Program-made: the position numbers and the translations under genes
In this document: piece after piece, positions 37,015 to 44,883 of the stretch
How positions within the stretch are numbered: the stretch's first letter is position 1
Layout of the letters: every line of letters begins with the position of its first letter
Notes under the pieces: model-generated
What the model was told of the DNA's origin: nothing
Database searches by the model: none
The model's input: the letters and a program-made list of their open reading frames with translations, nothing else
Assembly: GCF_001050035.1 (NCBI RefSeq)
Contig: NZ_CVTA01000062.1
Location: forward strand, 124,001 to 188,000
DNA length: 64,000 nucleotides
Source: Mycolicibacterium komanii
GTDB lineage: Bacteria; Actinomycetota; Actinomycetes; Mycobacteriales; Mycobacteriaceae
Direction of reading: 5' to 3'

Positions 37015-37039
37015 GTTTGGGCTGGTCAACATGGGGGTA
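37015..37039 (+). promoter_or_regulatory. SigF-type promoter of the sigma factor gene
   Basis: GTTT (37015-37018), 16 bases, GGGTA (37035-37039) match the mycobacterial SigF consensus GTTT-N15-18-GGGTA without mismatch, 69 bases upstream of the sigma gene's GTG. This predicts positive autoregulation by the encoded factor, or control by the genomic SigF. Confidence 0.68.
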
Positions 37040-37107
37040 TACGCACTCACTCGATCAGGTTCAGATCCACGAGCCCGCTTATCCACTTTCGAGGGACGGA
37101 CGTACCC

Positions 37108-37893
37108 GTGGCTGGACCCAAATCCGACTATTCAGACGTGACGGAGATGTTCCGTCACCTCAAGACCCTCGATGAGGGGTCGAACGCCTATCACCGGCAA
37201 CGCGACCTGATCTGCCAGCGCTGCCTTCCGCTGGCCGATCACATCGCGCGGCGGTACCGCAACCGTGGTGAGGCACACGAAGACCTGGTCCAGGCCGCTC
37301 GCGTCGGCCTGGTCAATGCGCTCAACCGGTTCGACATCGACAACGGGACCGAGTTCCTGTCCTTCGCCGTGCCGACGATGATGGGCGAGGTCCGCAGGCA
37401 CTTCCGGGACCACGCGTGGGCGGTGAAGGTGCCGCGAACCGTCAAGGACCTCCAGATGAGAGTCAACAAGGCGACCGCCGCGCTGGCGCAGGGCATGGGG
37501 CGCGCGCCGACCGCGACCGAGATCGCCGAGCACCTCGGTGTCGACCGCGAGCAGGTGGTGCAGGCGGCGATCGCCGGCTCCAATTATTCGACCCTGTCGA
37601 CCGATATCCCGGCGATGCGTGACGACGATTCAGCATCCATCGGCGACGGATTCGGCAGCGACGACGCCGGTTACGAGAAGGTGCTCGACGTCGAGACCGT
37701 GCGGCCGTTGATCGCCGCCCTGCCCGACAAACAGCGCGAAGTGTTGACGTTGCGCTTCTTCGAGGACATGACGCAGAGCCAGATCGCCGCGCAGATAGGC
37801 TGTTCGCAGATGCACGTCTCGCGGCTGCTCGCAAAAGCGTTGGAGGCCTTGCGAAGTCAGGTCAAGGAATCGGTCCTCGCCGCCGCGAGCTAG
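37108..37893 (+). CDS. SigF-family (sigma-B/F/G) RNA polymerase sigma factor, orphan
   Basis: A 261-residue group 3 sigma factor. Region 2 is QRCLPLADHIARRYRNRG ... EDLVQAARVGLVNALNRFD, region 2.4/3 is FAVPTMMGEVRRHFRDHAWAVKVPR, and region 4 HTH is MTQSQIAAQIGCSQMHVSRLLAKAL. It resembles M. tuberculosis SigF in length and motifs but differs at many positions, so it looks like a paralog. Classical sigF is cotranscribed with its anti-sigma gene usfX/rsbW; none is here. Control instead may come from the divergent RsbQ/RsbP-like pair and the overlapping kinase. GTG 37108 is used; the stop overlaps the kinase gene by four bases. Confidence 0.9.
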   Translation: MAGPKSDYSDVTEMFRHLKTLDEGSNAYHRQRDLICQRCLPLADHIARRYRNRGEAHEDLVQAARVGLVNALNRFDIDNGTEFLSFAVPTMMGEVRRHFRDHAWAVKVPRTVKDLQMRVNKATAALAQGMGRAPTATEIAEHLGVDREQVVQAAIAGSNYSTLSTDIPAMRDDDSASIGDGFGSDDAGYEKVLDVETVRPLIAALPDKQREVLTLRFFEDMTQSQIAAQIGCSQMHVSRLLAKALEALRSQVKESVLAAAS

Positions 37894-39842
37894 TGCGGGG
37901 CTCTGCTGCGAATCACCCGCCCCAGCGCTCGAAGATCGGATTCGATCAGCCGCGACAGCCAGTACACGAACACGAATCCGGCGATGCCTCCGATGCACAA
38001 CACGCGGATCGGCACGATGACTTCGGCGATCTCGGCAGGGGTCAGGAACGTCACGGCGACGATGCCGAGCAGCGGCACGGACGCCGCGATCGCGAGATAA
38101 GTCGGTAGTCGGCGGCGCAGGGCGGTGAGCTGCTCGGCTTCCAGCGGGTTCGTCTGGCCGTATGCCACCAGCTCCGGATAGACACTGCGCACCACGACGA
38201 ACGTCAACAGGAAGAACGGGTACGCGATCGCGATCGCACCGCAGATGGTGATCGACCCGAAGAAGTGGAGCACGAACCGACCGGGAAGGCCCCCCTCCGA
38301 GGACTGCAAGGTGAGCGGAAACATGATTGCGGCCACCACCCACAGGCCAAACACGACGGCCACCACGCGATCGGCGGTGACGATGCAATCGTGGCGGGCA
38401 AGACTCACTGACTCAGGAGGCGGTGCGGTACCGCGCCGTAATCGCCGCGGAACCAGGATGACCCGGCGGGTCCAATAGATCAGGACGGCACCGCCGAGCG
38501 GAAAGAGAATCGAATTCGACAGCGTCGTAACCAACAGGAACCGTTCCTGCGCCTGCTCGGAGAGCTGACTGACGATGAATAGGCGATTGTGTTGGATGTT
38601 GTAGCCGCTTGAAAGCAGATTAGGTATCAGCACAGCCAGCAAGGCAATTGGCAAAAAGTAGGGTCGTAGCCGCAGCCGCCAACTTCGTACCGGTGGGTCC
38701 ACTAGGTCACGAGCTTGCGGATCGAGGCACAGCTGAAGTTGTTCGGCCAGTTCGGCGCCCGAAGACCAGCGCTCGTCACGATCGGCGCTCAATGCCTTGA
38801 GCAGCACTCTCCTCAGTGCAGTGGGACAGTTCGCGGGTAGAGCGGCGCGTGCCGTTGGCGACACCCCCTGTGAGCGGGTTCTGAGCATGAGTTCGAGGGC
38901 TGTGACGTCGCCGATCGCTCCGCCCGCGCGTGCCCGAGCGGCCTCGGCTTCGGAATCGTCGAACGGCTTCTGGCCGGTGAGTACCTCCCACAACACGACC
39001 GCGAGCGAGTAGATATCGCTACGAGCGTCGAGGGCCGCCATGTCGGGGGTGTGTCCGGGCTGGCAAGCCAGGAGTTGCTCTGGGGACATGTATGACAACG
39101 AGCCACCGAAGTAATCGAAGGGGCTTGCGCCCGTGACATTCCGGGCGAAGCTGATGTTGAAGTCCGCGAGTTTAGGGGTGCCGTCGGGCGCGAGGAGTAT
39201 GTTCGCCAGCTTGATGTCGCGGTGCAGCACGCCTCGCGAGCTCGCATAGTCCAGTGCTTGAGCGAGCCGCTTCCCGAGCCACGCTACGGTGTCGGGCCAG
39301 GGAAGCGAGGCGAGCTCAGCACGGGTAGATGACTCCGTGGGGCGGATTCCGCCTCGCGCCTCCAGTGCGTTGTCCACCGCGTCTAGCAGCGTTTGACCGG
39401 TTTCCGGCGGCTCTGATAAGCGATGAACCGTCTCGACGACGTCGAGCAGCGTCCCGCCGGGCAGATATTGCATGTACAGCAGCCGCCAATTCTGGTCGCG
39501 CAGGATGCGCTGGTCGAAGACCCGGACGATGTAATCGTGATCCAGCTGAGCCAGGGTCTGCGGCTCGTGGCCCTCATTCGCCGAGATCTTGACTGCCACC
39601 AGCCGTTGCATCGACCGCTGCCGGGCGAGAAAGACTCTCGCGAATGCGCCGCTGCCCAATTCGAGCAGCAGATCGAAGTCGTCGAGTTGCTGATCGACTT
39701 GAATTTGCGTGAGCCGGCTCGACGGACTGATCGCGAACGACGCCTCGTATGTCCCGGTGCGAGTTCCATTTCCGCCGGCGCCGGCGGTGGGCGCCTGAGT
39801 TCGGGTGAATTCGAGCGGATAGTCGGCGGTCGAATCGGTCAT
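37890..39842 (-). CDS. Ser/Thr protein kinase with six-helix membrane domain; DFN for DFG
   Basis: A 650-residue protein. The Hanks-type kinase domain spans about 55-375: GSGAFARV (63-70), Lys85 in VAVK, HRDIKLAN (Asp209, Asn214), then ADFN (Asp227-Phe-Asn229) where nearly all kinases have DFG, and GSLSYMSPEQL. A 50-residue insertion lies between strands and helix E (about 135-185). From about 395 come six transmembrane helices, no PASTA or other sensor repeats. Metal-binding Asp and catalytic Asp are intact, so activity is plausible. The 3' end overlaps the convergent sigma factor gene by four bases. Confidence 0.9.
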   Translation of the reverse strand: MTDSTADYPLEFTRTQAPTAGAGGNGTRTGTYEASFAISPSSRLTQIQVDQQLDDFDLLLELGSGAFARVFLARQRSMQRLVAVKISANEGHEPQTLAQLDHDYIVRVFDQRILRDQNWRLLYMQYLPGGTLLDVVETVHRLSEPPETGQTLLDAVDNALEARGGIRPTESSTRAELASLPWPDTVAWLGKRLAQALDYASSRGVLHRDIKLANILLAPDGTPKLADFNISFARNVTGASPFDYFGGSLSYMSPEQLLACQPGHTPDMAALDARSDIYSLAVVLWEVLTGQKPFDDSEAEAARARAGGAIGDVTALELMLRTRSQGVSPTARAALPANCPTALRRVLLKALSADRDERWSSGAELAEQLQLCLDPQARDLVDPPVRSWRLRLRPYFLPIALLAVLIPNLLSSGYNIQHNRLFIVSQLSEQAQERFLLVTTLSNSILFPLGGAVLIYWTRRVILVPRRLRRGTAPPPESVSLARHDCIVTADRVVAVVFGLWVVAAIMFPLTLQSSEGGLPGRFVLHFFGSITICGAIAIAYPFFLLTFVVVRSVYPELVAYGQTNPLEAEQLTALRRRLPTYLAIAASVPLLGIVAVTFLTPAEIAEVIVPIRVLCIGGIAGFVFVYWLSRLIESDLRALGRVIRSRAPH

Positions 39843-39864
39843 GACAACCTCGTTCCAGGTTGTC
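39843..39864 (-). promoter_or_regulatory. Inverted repeat touching the kinase start codon
   Basis: GACAACCT (39843-39850) and AGGTTGTC (39857-39864) are perfect eight-base arms around a six-base centre, ending one base before the kinase ATG (39840-39842). In the mRNA it would form a hairpin whose arms include the GAGG ribosome site. It could be a DNA operator or a translation switch. Confidence 0.55.
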
Positions 39865-39982
39865 TCATCGTATCGACGGCGCGGCTGGCCTGGGACTTCT
39901 TGAGCGAACGGGCCGATTATGCCGAGTTCTGCACCCGGGTCGCCAGATCGTCGAATTCACGACCCTGCCGCAGAACTGGGGT

Positions 39983-40057
39983 TGGAGCCCCCTGTCAGGA
40001 TTGAACTGACGACCGCTCGCTTACAAGGCGAGTGCTCTACCACTGAGCTAAGGAGGC
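39983..40057 (-). tRNA. tRNA-Thr (anticodon TGT)
   Basis: A full cloverleaf reads on the minus strand: acceptor GCCTCCT pairs with AGGGGGC (one T-G), D-arm AGCTCAGTGGTAGAGC, anticodon stem CTCGC/GCGAG around CTTGTAA, T-arm with GTTCAATCC, discriminator T and an encoded CCA at 39983-39985. TGT decodes ACA threonine codons. No duplicated 3' end or integrase suggests use as an attachment site. Confidence 0.95.
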
Positions 40058-40107
40058 CTGCGGGCCTCGAGTTTATCGGGTCACCGGTTCGGGGAACTCC
40101 GCTGCCC

Positions 40108-40434
40108 GTGACTGTCAAGGACGATCTGCTCAGCGACTTCTCCGATGTCTATCCGGGGTTGCCCCGCCCGCGCGTGGAGCGGCTGCTGACGCTGCTCGAC
40201 GAGAGCGCGAGCACCGAGGGAGGCCTCGGCCTCAGCATCGCCACCGCCATCAAGCCGCTGGTGCCCGACATCGCTTCGCGCATCGAGTCCTACAAGAAGA
40301 GCGACGTCAACGACTATGTCCGGATGCTGCGCGGCGCGACGGTGCTGTTGCTGCAGCGGTGGCAGCCCGAGGACCAGCCGCCGACCCCGGAGAGCGTGTC
40401 AGAAGCGATTCAGACCATCGAAGCTGACGCGTGA
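40108..40434 (+). CDS. Conserved hypothetical protein (108 aa)
   Basis: A 108-residue helical protein starting at GTG 40108: VTVKDDLLSDFSDVYPGLPR, then ERLLTLLDESASTEGGLGLS, and an acidic end PESVSEAIQTIEADA. No signal peptide, helix pair in membrane or known motif. GGGGAA 11 bases upstream may be the ribosome site. The frame is open further upstream but crosses the tRNA. It is convergent with the repeat protein (two bases between stops). Function unknown. Confidence 0.65.
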   Translation: MTVKDDLLSDFSDVYPGLPRPRVERLLTLLDESASTEGGLGLSIATAIKPLVPDIASRIESYKKSDVNDYVRMLRGATVLLLQRWQPEDQPPTPESVSEAIQTIEADA

Positions 40435-40436
40435 GC

Positions 40437-41258
40437 TCACTCCTCGACATCGATGATGCGCTGAGACGTCACCGTCCGTGACGACGACCGGGCGCGCGGC
40501 CTGCGACCAGGCAGCGGAATCCGGTCGGCGATATTGCTCAGCGGATTGACGACCTGGCTCAACGTCACAACCGCGTCGTGCAGCGCATCGATCGTCGGCG
40601 CGAGCGCTTCGAGCCCCGGAGCCAGGCGGTTCAGCGTGTCCGCGACATCGGCCAGCTTCAGCAGCGGCCCGTCCGGATCGGTCAGGGTGTCCAGGAGCCC
40701 GCCCTCGGCGAGCAAGCGGTCCGCCACGCCGTCCTCGCGCAGCACCCGTTCCACCAGACCGTCGTTCGCCAACAGTTGGTCGGCGAGCCCACCCGGTGCG
40801 ATCACGCGCGACAACGCACCGTCATCGGTGGTCATCCGATCCGCGAGGCCACCCTCCGCCAGCAGCTGGTCCACCAGCCCACCCGGTGCCACGGCCCGGG
40901 CGACGGCGCCGTTCTCGGCGGTCATCCGGTCCAGCAGGCCGCCCTCGGTGGTCAGCTGATCGACCAGGCCACCCGGACGCAGCAGCCGGTCCAGCGGGCC
41001 GTTCGGTGCGAGCGCCCGGCCCAGCGGGGCGTCGTCGTCCATCAACCGGGCCAACCGGTTCGCGCGCTCGACGGCGTCGTTGAGTCCGAGCATGGTCGCG
41101 AACGACGCCGGACCGGCACCGCCGTCCGCGGTTTCGCCGAGCGTGCGCTGCGCCATGCTCACCGCGCCCGTCGCCATGGCGAGCCCCGCGTCGGCGACGG
41201 CCAGGGCGGCTTTCGCCGGTGCGGTCGCGATATCGGTCAGCGCTTTGCCGAAGTTCAT
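40437..41258 (-). CDS. Decapeptide-repeat protein divergent from phoP
   Basis: A 273-residue protein whose middle (residues 74-203) is thirteen consecutive ten-residue units with the pattern x-P/E/D-G/D-G-L-V/L/A-D-R/Q-L-L/T, for example APGGLVDQLL and AEGGLADRMT. The N-terminus is an Ala-rich helix region; the C-terminus holds a conserved-looking segment and a basic tail (PLPGRRPRARSSSRTVTSQR). No signal peptide. A hypothetical gene stands in the same divergent position beside phoP in M. tuberculosis (Rv0756c, from memory). ATG 41258 is used; GTG 41261 is possible. Confidence 0.78.
   Translation of the reverse strand: MNFGKALTDIATAPAKAALAVADAGLAMATGAVSMAQRTLGETADGGAGPASFATMLGLNDAVERANRLARLMDDDAPLGRALAPNGPLDRLLRPGGLVDQLTTEGGLLDRMTAENGAVARAVAPGGLVDQLLAEGGLADRMTTDDGALSRVIAPGGLADQLLANDGLVERVLREDGVADRLLAEGGLLDTLTDPDGPLLKLADVADTLNRLAPGLEALAPTIDALHDAVVTLSQVVNPLSNIADRIPLPGRRPRARSSSRTVTSQRIIDVEE
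40650..41039 (-). repeat. Thirteen 30-base coding repeats (decapeptide units)
   Basis: Residues 74-203 of the divergent protein break exactly into thirteen units of ten residues with Gly at position four and hydrophobic residues at five, nine and often ten. The DNA copies are degenerate, so the repeat is old and held at protein level. Strict period ten suggests a solenoid or amphipathic helical stack. Confidence 0.8.
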
Positions 41259-41292
41259 CACCTCAGTCTATGGACGACGCAAGATCAAGAAC

Positions 41293-41321
41293 TCACAGGA
41301 AGTACACAGCCTGCTCGCAGG
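41293..41321 (+). promoter_or_regulatory. Triple PhoP-box direct repeat upstream of phoP
   Basis: Three heptamers lie head to tail with four-base spacers: TCACAGG (41293-41299), ACACAGC (41304-41310) and TCGCAGG (41315-41321). The PhoP consensus is TCACAGC-N4-TCACAGC, one dimer per two repeats. The array sits 40-68 bases ahead of the phoP ATG, between it and the divergent repeat-protein gene, and predicts autoregulation and perhaps control of the divergent gene. Confidence 0.78.
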
Positions 41322-41360
41322 AACCTAGCCAGTGAAGAGGCGGACAGTGATGGAGTGGCC

Positions 41361-42074
41361 ATGCCTGCACTTCCCGAGAACACACCGGAGGCCAAGGTCC
41401 TCGTTGTGGACGACGAGGCCAACATCGTCGAGCTCCTGTCCGTCAGCCTGAAGTTTCAGGGGTTCGAGGTCTACACCGCTTCCAACGGACCCGCCGCGCT
41501 GGACAAGGCGCGCGAAGTACGCCCGGACGCCGTCATCCTCGACGTGATGATGCCCGGCATGGACGGCTTCGGCCTGCTGCGCCGGCTGCGTGCCGACGGT
41601 GTCGACGCGCCGGCGTTGTTCCTCACCGCTCGCGATTCTCTCCAGGACAAGATCGCCGGCCTCACGCTCGGCGGCGACGACTACGTGACCAAACCGTTCA
41701 GCCTCGAGGAAGTGGTGGCTCGCTTGCGGGTGATCCTTCGCCGCTCGGGGCGCGGCATCGAGGAGCCCCGCAATTCCCGGCTGACCTTCGCCGACATCGA
41801 ATTGGACGAAGACACCCACGAAGTTTGGAAGGCCGGGGAGCCGGTGTCGTTGTCGCCGACGGAGTTCACGCTGCTGCGCTACTTCATCATCAATGCGGGC
41901 ACGGTGCTGTCGAAGCCCAAGATCCTCGACCACGTCTGGCGCTACGACTTCGGCGGCGACGTCAACGTCGTCGAGTCCTACGTCTCCTACCTGCGCCGCA
42001 AGATCGACACCGGGGAGAAGCGCTTGCTGCACACGCTGCGCGGCGTGGGGTACGTGCTTCGCGAGCCGCGGTGA
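41361..42074 (+). CDS. phoP: Response regulator PhoP (OmpR family)
   Basis: A 237-residue response regulator almost identical to M. tuberculosis PhoP as I remember it: VLVVDDEANIVELLSVSLKF receiver start, phosphoacceptor Asp61 in ILDVMMPG, TKPFSLEEVV, and the winged-helix domain ending NVVESYVSYLRRKIDTGEKR and LHTLRGVGYVLREPR. PhoP governs lipid synthesis, acid pH response and secretion genes in mycobacteria. ATG 41361 has GGAG at 41352-41355. It is ten residues shorter at the N-terminus than the H37Rv annotation. Confidence 0.97.
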   Translation: MPALPENTPEAKVLVVDDEANIVELLSVSLKFQGFEVYTASNGPAALDKAREVRPDAVILDVMMPGMDGFGLLRRLRADGVDAPALFLTARDSLQDKIAGLTLGGDDYVTKPFSLEEVVARLRVILRRSGRGIEEPRNSRLTFADIELDEDTHEVWKAGEPVSLSPTEFTLLRYFIINAGTVLSKPKILDHVWRYDFGGDVNVVESYVSYLRRKIDTGEKRLLHTLRGVGYVLREPR

Positions 42075-42097
42075 CGAAGAACGTCGACAATGGATAG

Positions 42098-43516
42098 ATG
42101 ATCGGGCGCGTGCCGCTGAGGGTGGGCCTGGTGGCGGCCACCCTCTTGCTGGTGGCGTGCGGTCTGCTCGCGTCCGGGGTGGCGGTCACCACGATCTTGC
42201 GTCACACCTTAAGTAATCGCGTCGACCAGGAGTTGCTCGACGCATCCCGCGGCTGGGCGCAGGCGCCCCGCCGAGGTTCCAGCGACTCGCTGGAGAGCCC
42301 GAACCCCGCCCGGCCGCCGACGAACTTCTACGTCCGCGGCGTCGGCGCCGACGGTCGTATCTGGATCGCGGTCAACGACCGTGACGCCGAGCCGGCGCTT
42401 CCGCCGGACAACGACGTCGGCCCGGAACCGGTCACCATCGGCTCACTCGACGGATCGGGTGTGCAGTGGCGTGCGATGACGGTGCGCAGCCCCGACGGTG
42501 TGGTCACCGTGGCCATCGACTTCTCCGACGTGCAGACCACGGTGCGTGAGCTGATGTACGCACAGGTGGGGATCGGGCTGGCGGTGCTGCTGGTGCTCGG
42601 TGTGGCCGGTTATGCGGTGGTGCATCGCAGCCTGCGGCCCCTGGTCGAGGTGGAGCAGACGGCGGCGGCGATCGCAGCAGGTGATTTCGGTCGTCGTGTG
42701 CCGCAACGTGATCCGCGAACGGAGGTGGGCCGGCTGTCGTTGGCGCTCAACGGCATGCTCTCCCAGATCCAGACGGCGATGGCGGCCTCGGAGGCCTCGG
42801 CCGAGCAGGCGCGCAGTTCCGAGGAGCGGATGCGGCGGTTTATCACCGACGCCAGCCACGAGTTGCGAACGCCGCTGACGACGATCCGCGGCTTCGCCGA
42901 GCTGTACCGGCAGGGCGCGGCCCGCGATATCGAGATGTTGATGAGCCGCATCGAGAGCGAGTCCAGTCGGATGGGCCTGCTTGTCGAGGATCTGTTGCTG
43001 CTCGCCCGTCTCGACGCCCAGCGTCCCCTCGAACGCCGGCGGGTCGATCTGCTGACGTTGGCCACCGACGCCGTCCACGACGCCCAGTCCATCGCCCCCA
43101 AGCGGACCATCACGATGGACGTGCTCGAGGGGCCCGGCACGCCGGAGGTGCTCGGCGACGAAGCCCGGTTGCGCCAGGTGCTGGGCAACCTCATGGCGAA
43201 TGCCCTACAACACACGCCCGAAGACGCCGGTGTCACGGTGCGGGTGGGCACCTCGGGGGACCGCGCGGTGTTGGAGGTCTGCGATGAAGGGCCGGGGATG
43301 ACGTCCGACGATGCGCAACGGGTCTTCGAGCGGTTCTATCGTGCGGATTCGTCGCGGACCCGAGCCAGCGGTGGCACCGGGTTGGGGTTGTCGATCGTCG
43401 ACTCGCTGGTCCTGGCCCACGGCGGAACGGTGGACGTCGCGACCGCTCCTGGACGCGGCTGCACCTTCACGGTCAGCCTGCCGCGGATCGCCGAGGTGAC
43501 GGCTCAGGTCAGCTGA
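42098..43516 (+). CDS. phoR: Sensor histidine kinase PhoR
   Basis: A 472-residue membrane kinase paired with PhoP: two transmembrane helices (about 10-33 and 155-178) flank a sensor loop containing [19 protein letters not shown], then HAMP (180-235), DHp with phosphoacceptor His254 in [17 protein letters not shown], and HATPase boxes [37 protein letters not shown]. The sensor loop is the part most different from M. tuberculosis PhoR. It starts 23 bases after phoP and overlaps the convergent HIT gene by 13. Confidence 0.97.
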   Translation: MIGRVPLRVGLVAATLLLVACGLLASGVAVTTILRHTLSNRVDQELLDASRGWAQAPRRGSSDSLESPNPARPPTNFYVRGVGADGRIWIAVNDRDAEPALPPDNDVGPEPVTIGSLDGSGVQWRAMTVRSPDGVVTVAIDFSDVQTTVRELMYAQVGIGLAVLLVLGVAGYAVVHRSLRPLVEVEQTAAAIAAGDFGRRVPQRDPRTEVGRLSLALNGMLSQIQTAMAASEASAEQARSSEERMRRFITDASHELRTPLTTIRGFAELYRQGAARDIEMLMSRIESESSRMGLLVEDLLLLARLDAQRPLERRRVDLLTLATDAVHDAQSIAPKRTITMDVLEGPGTPEVLGDEARLRQVLGNLMANALQHTPEDAGVTVRVGTSGDRAVLEVCDEGPGMTSDDAQRVFERFYRADSSRTRASGGTGLGLSIVDSLVLAHGGTVDVATAPGRGCTFTVSLPRIAEVTAQVS

Positions 43517-43908
43517 GCCAGCGCGGCCTTGATCTTCGCTTGGGCGTCGTCGAGGGATTTCGGTGACGGGTTGGGATCGGCGTTGGCGAACCCGAAGTCC
43601 GCGAGGTTACTGGTCGGGAAGACGTGCACGTGCAGGTGCGGCACCTCCAGGCCGGCGATGATCACGCCGGCGCGATCGGCGGGGAACGCCCTGACCACGG
43701 CCTTGCCGATCAGCTGAGCGACCTCCATGACCCTGCCGAACACCGCCGGTTCGACGTCCTGCCAGTTGTCGATCTCGGCGCGGGGCACAACGAGCGTGTG
43801 GCCCTGCGTGATCGGTGCGATCGTCAGGAAGGCGACGGTGTCGTCGTCTTCGTAGACGAACCGGCCGGGAAGCTCCCCGTTGATGATCTTGGTGAAGACG
43901 CTCGCCAT
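43504..43908 (-). CDS. HIT-family nucleotide hydrolase
   Basis: A 134-residue histidine-triad protein with the motif PHLHVHVFP near residue 95 and the family start [23 protein letters not shown] proteins hydrolyse AMP-linked substrates such as adenosine phosphoramidates. ATG 43908 begins at MASVFTK; four codons upstream another start exists but has no better ribosome site. The same gene follows phoR in M. tuberculosis (Rv0759c position). Confidence 0.92.
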   Translation of the reverse strand: MASVFTKIINGELPGRFVYEDDDTVAFLTIAPITQGHTLVVPRAEIDNWQDVEPAVFGRVMEVAQLIGKAVVRAFPADRAGVIIAGLEVPHLHVHVFPTSNLADFGFANADPNPSPKSLDDAQAKIKAALAQLT

Positions 43909-43992
43909 GGCGTCGAGCATAGTGAGCCGCCCCGCCGGTTTACGGTCAACCGGGGCGTGGGACCTCGGGATCGCGCTGACGCCGTCAGGTTC

Positions 43993-44883
43993 TCAGCGAA
44001 TGCGTTCGTGGATCTCGGTAATCGACCACGGCGGACTGTCGTGGTGGTCACGGTAGCCGAGGATCGTCGGCGTCGGCCTGTCGAAGCGCCCGACGAACCC
44101 GCCGGCGGCGATGAAGATCTGGCCGGTCACGTCGGTGGCGAGGTCGCTCGCCAGGTAGGCGTACGTCGGCGCCACGTACTCCGGCGGCGGCGCTTCGAGG
44201 GCGCCACGCATGCTGGTCTCGTCGAGCAGGCCGCGACGATGTAGTCCCGCGATCTGCGCTTCGTAGTCCGGTCCGGTCGAGATTCTCGTCCTGGCACCGG
44301 GGCACACGACGTTCGCGCGCACCCCGTGCTCCTTCAGTTCGGCGGCGATCGCGAGTGTCAGGCCGTTCACGCCACCCTTGCCCGCCGGATAGCCGGTACC
44401 GCCGTAGTCGCCAAGGAACGCGAACGAACTCGTGTTCACGATCGCCCCGCTGCCTTGAGCGACCATCTTCGGTGCCGCCGCCCGGCACGTCTCGAACGTC
44501 GTGGTGAGATGCGCGTCGATCAACTCGCGGAACTCACCCGAACTGACCGTGAGGATCGACGATCCGGCGGGTTCGGCGACACCCGCACAGTTGATCAGGA
44601 TGTCGATCTGCCCGAACTCCTGGACGCAAGTGTCGATCAGTGAGTTCGCTGTGTCCGGATCGGCGGGCGAGCCGGCCACCCCGCGGGCGTTCGGAATGCG
44701 TTGCACCGCTTGCGTTACCGCCTCGGGATCACGGCCGTTGACGACGACTCCCGCCCCATGGGCGGCGAGCAGTTCGGCAACCGCCAGCCCGACGCCTCGC
44801 GAACCGCCGACGACGACCGCGCCCCGCCCGTCCTGGGGGTACCGCCCGCCCGAAGGGTAGGGGGAGGACGGACTATTTGCCAT
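43993..44883 (-). CDS. Short-chain dehydrogenase/reductase
   Basis: A 296-residue SDR: VVVGGSRGVGLAVAELL nucleotide loop, NCAG, catalytic Ser in VNTSSFAFLG and YPAGKGG holding Tyr and Lys. A 19-residue Pro/Ser/Gly-rich leader precedes the Rossmann fold, and the C-terminus has an extra 35 residues (RFDRPTPTILGYRDHHDSPP). It overlaps the upstream NTF2-like gene by 11 bases, so it is coupled to the sterol operon. In M. tuberculosis no SDR occupies this place between the HIT and NTF2-like genes, as far as I recall. Confidence 0.85.
   Translation of the reverse strand: MANSPSSPYPSGGRYPQDGRGAVVVGGSRGVGLAVAELLAAHGAGVVVNGRDPEAVTQAVQRIPNARGVAGSPADPDTANSLIDTCVQEFGQIDILINCAGVAEPAGSSILTVSSGEFRELIDAHLTTTFETCRAAAPKMVAQGSGAIVNTSSFAFLGDYGGTGYPAGKGGVNGLTLAIAAELKEHGVRANVVCPGARTRISTGPDYEAQIAGLHRRGLLDETSMRGALEAPPPEYVAPTYAYLASDLATDVTGQIFIAAGGFVGRFDRPTPTILGYRDHHDSPPWSITEIHERIR

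Noticed and set aside
37108..37893. Calling the sigma factor the canonical sigF
   Set aside because: The anti-sigma gene that normally precedes sigF is absent and many residues differ from M. tuberculosis SigF as remembered; a paralog is more likely.
39983..40057. tRNA-Thr as an attachment site for an integrated element
   Set aside because: No integrase, no duplicated tRNA 3' end and no change of gene style on either side.
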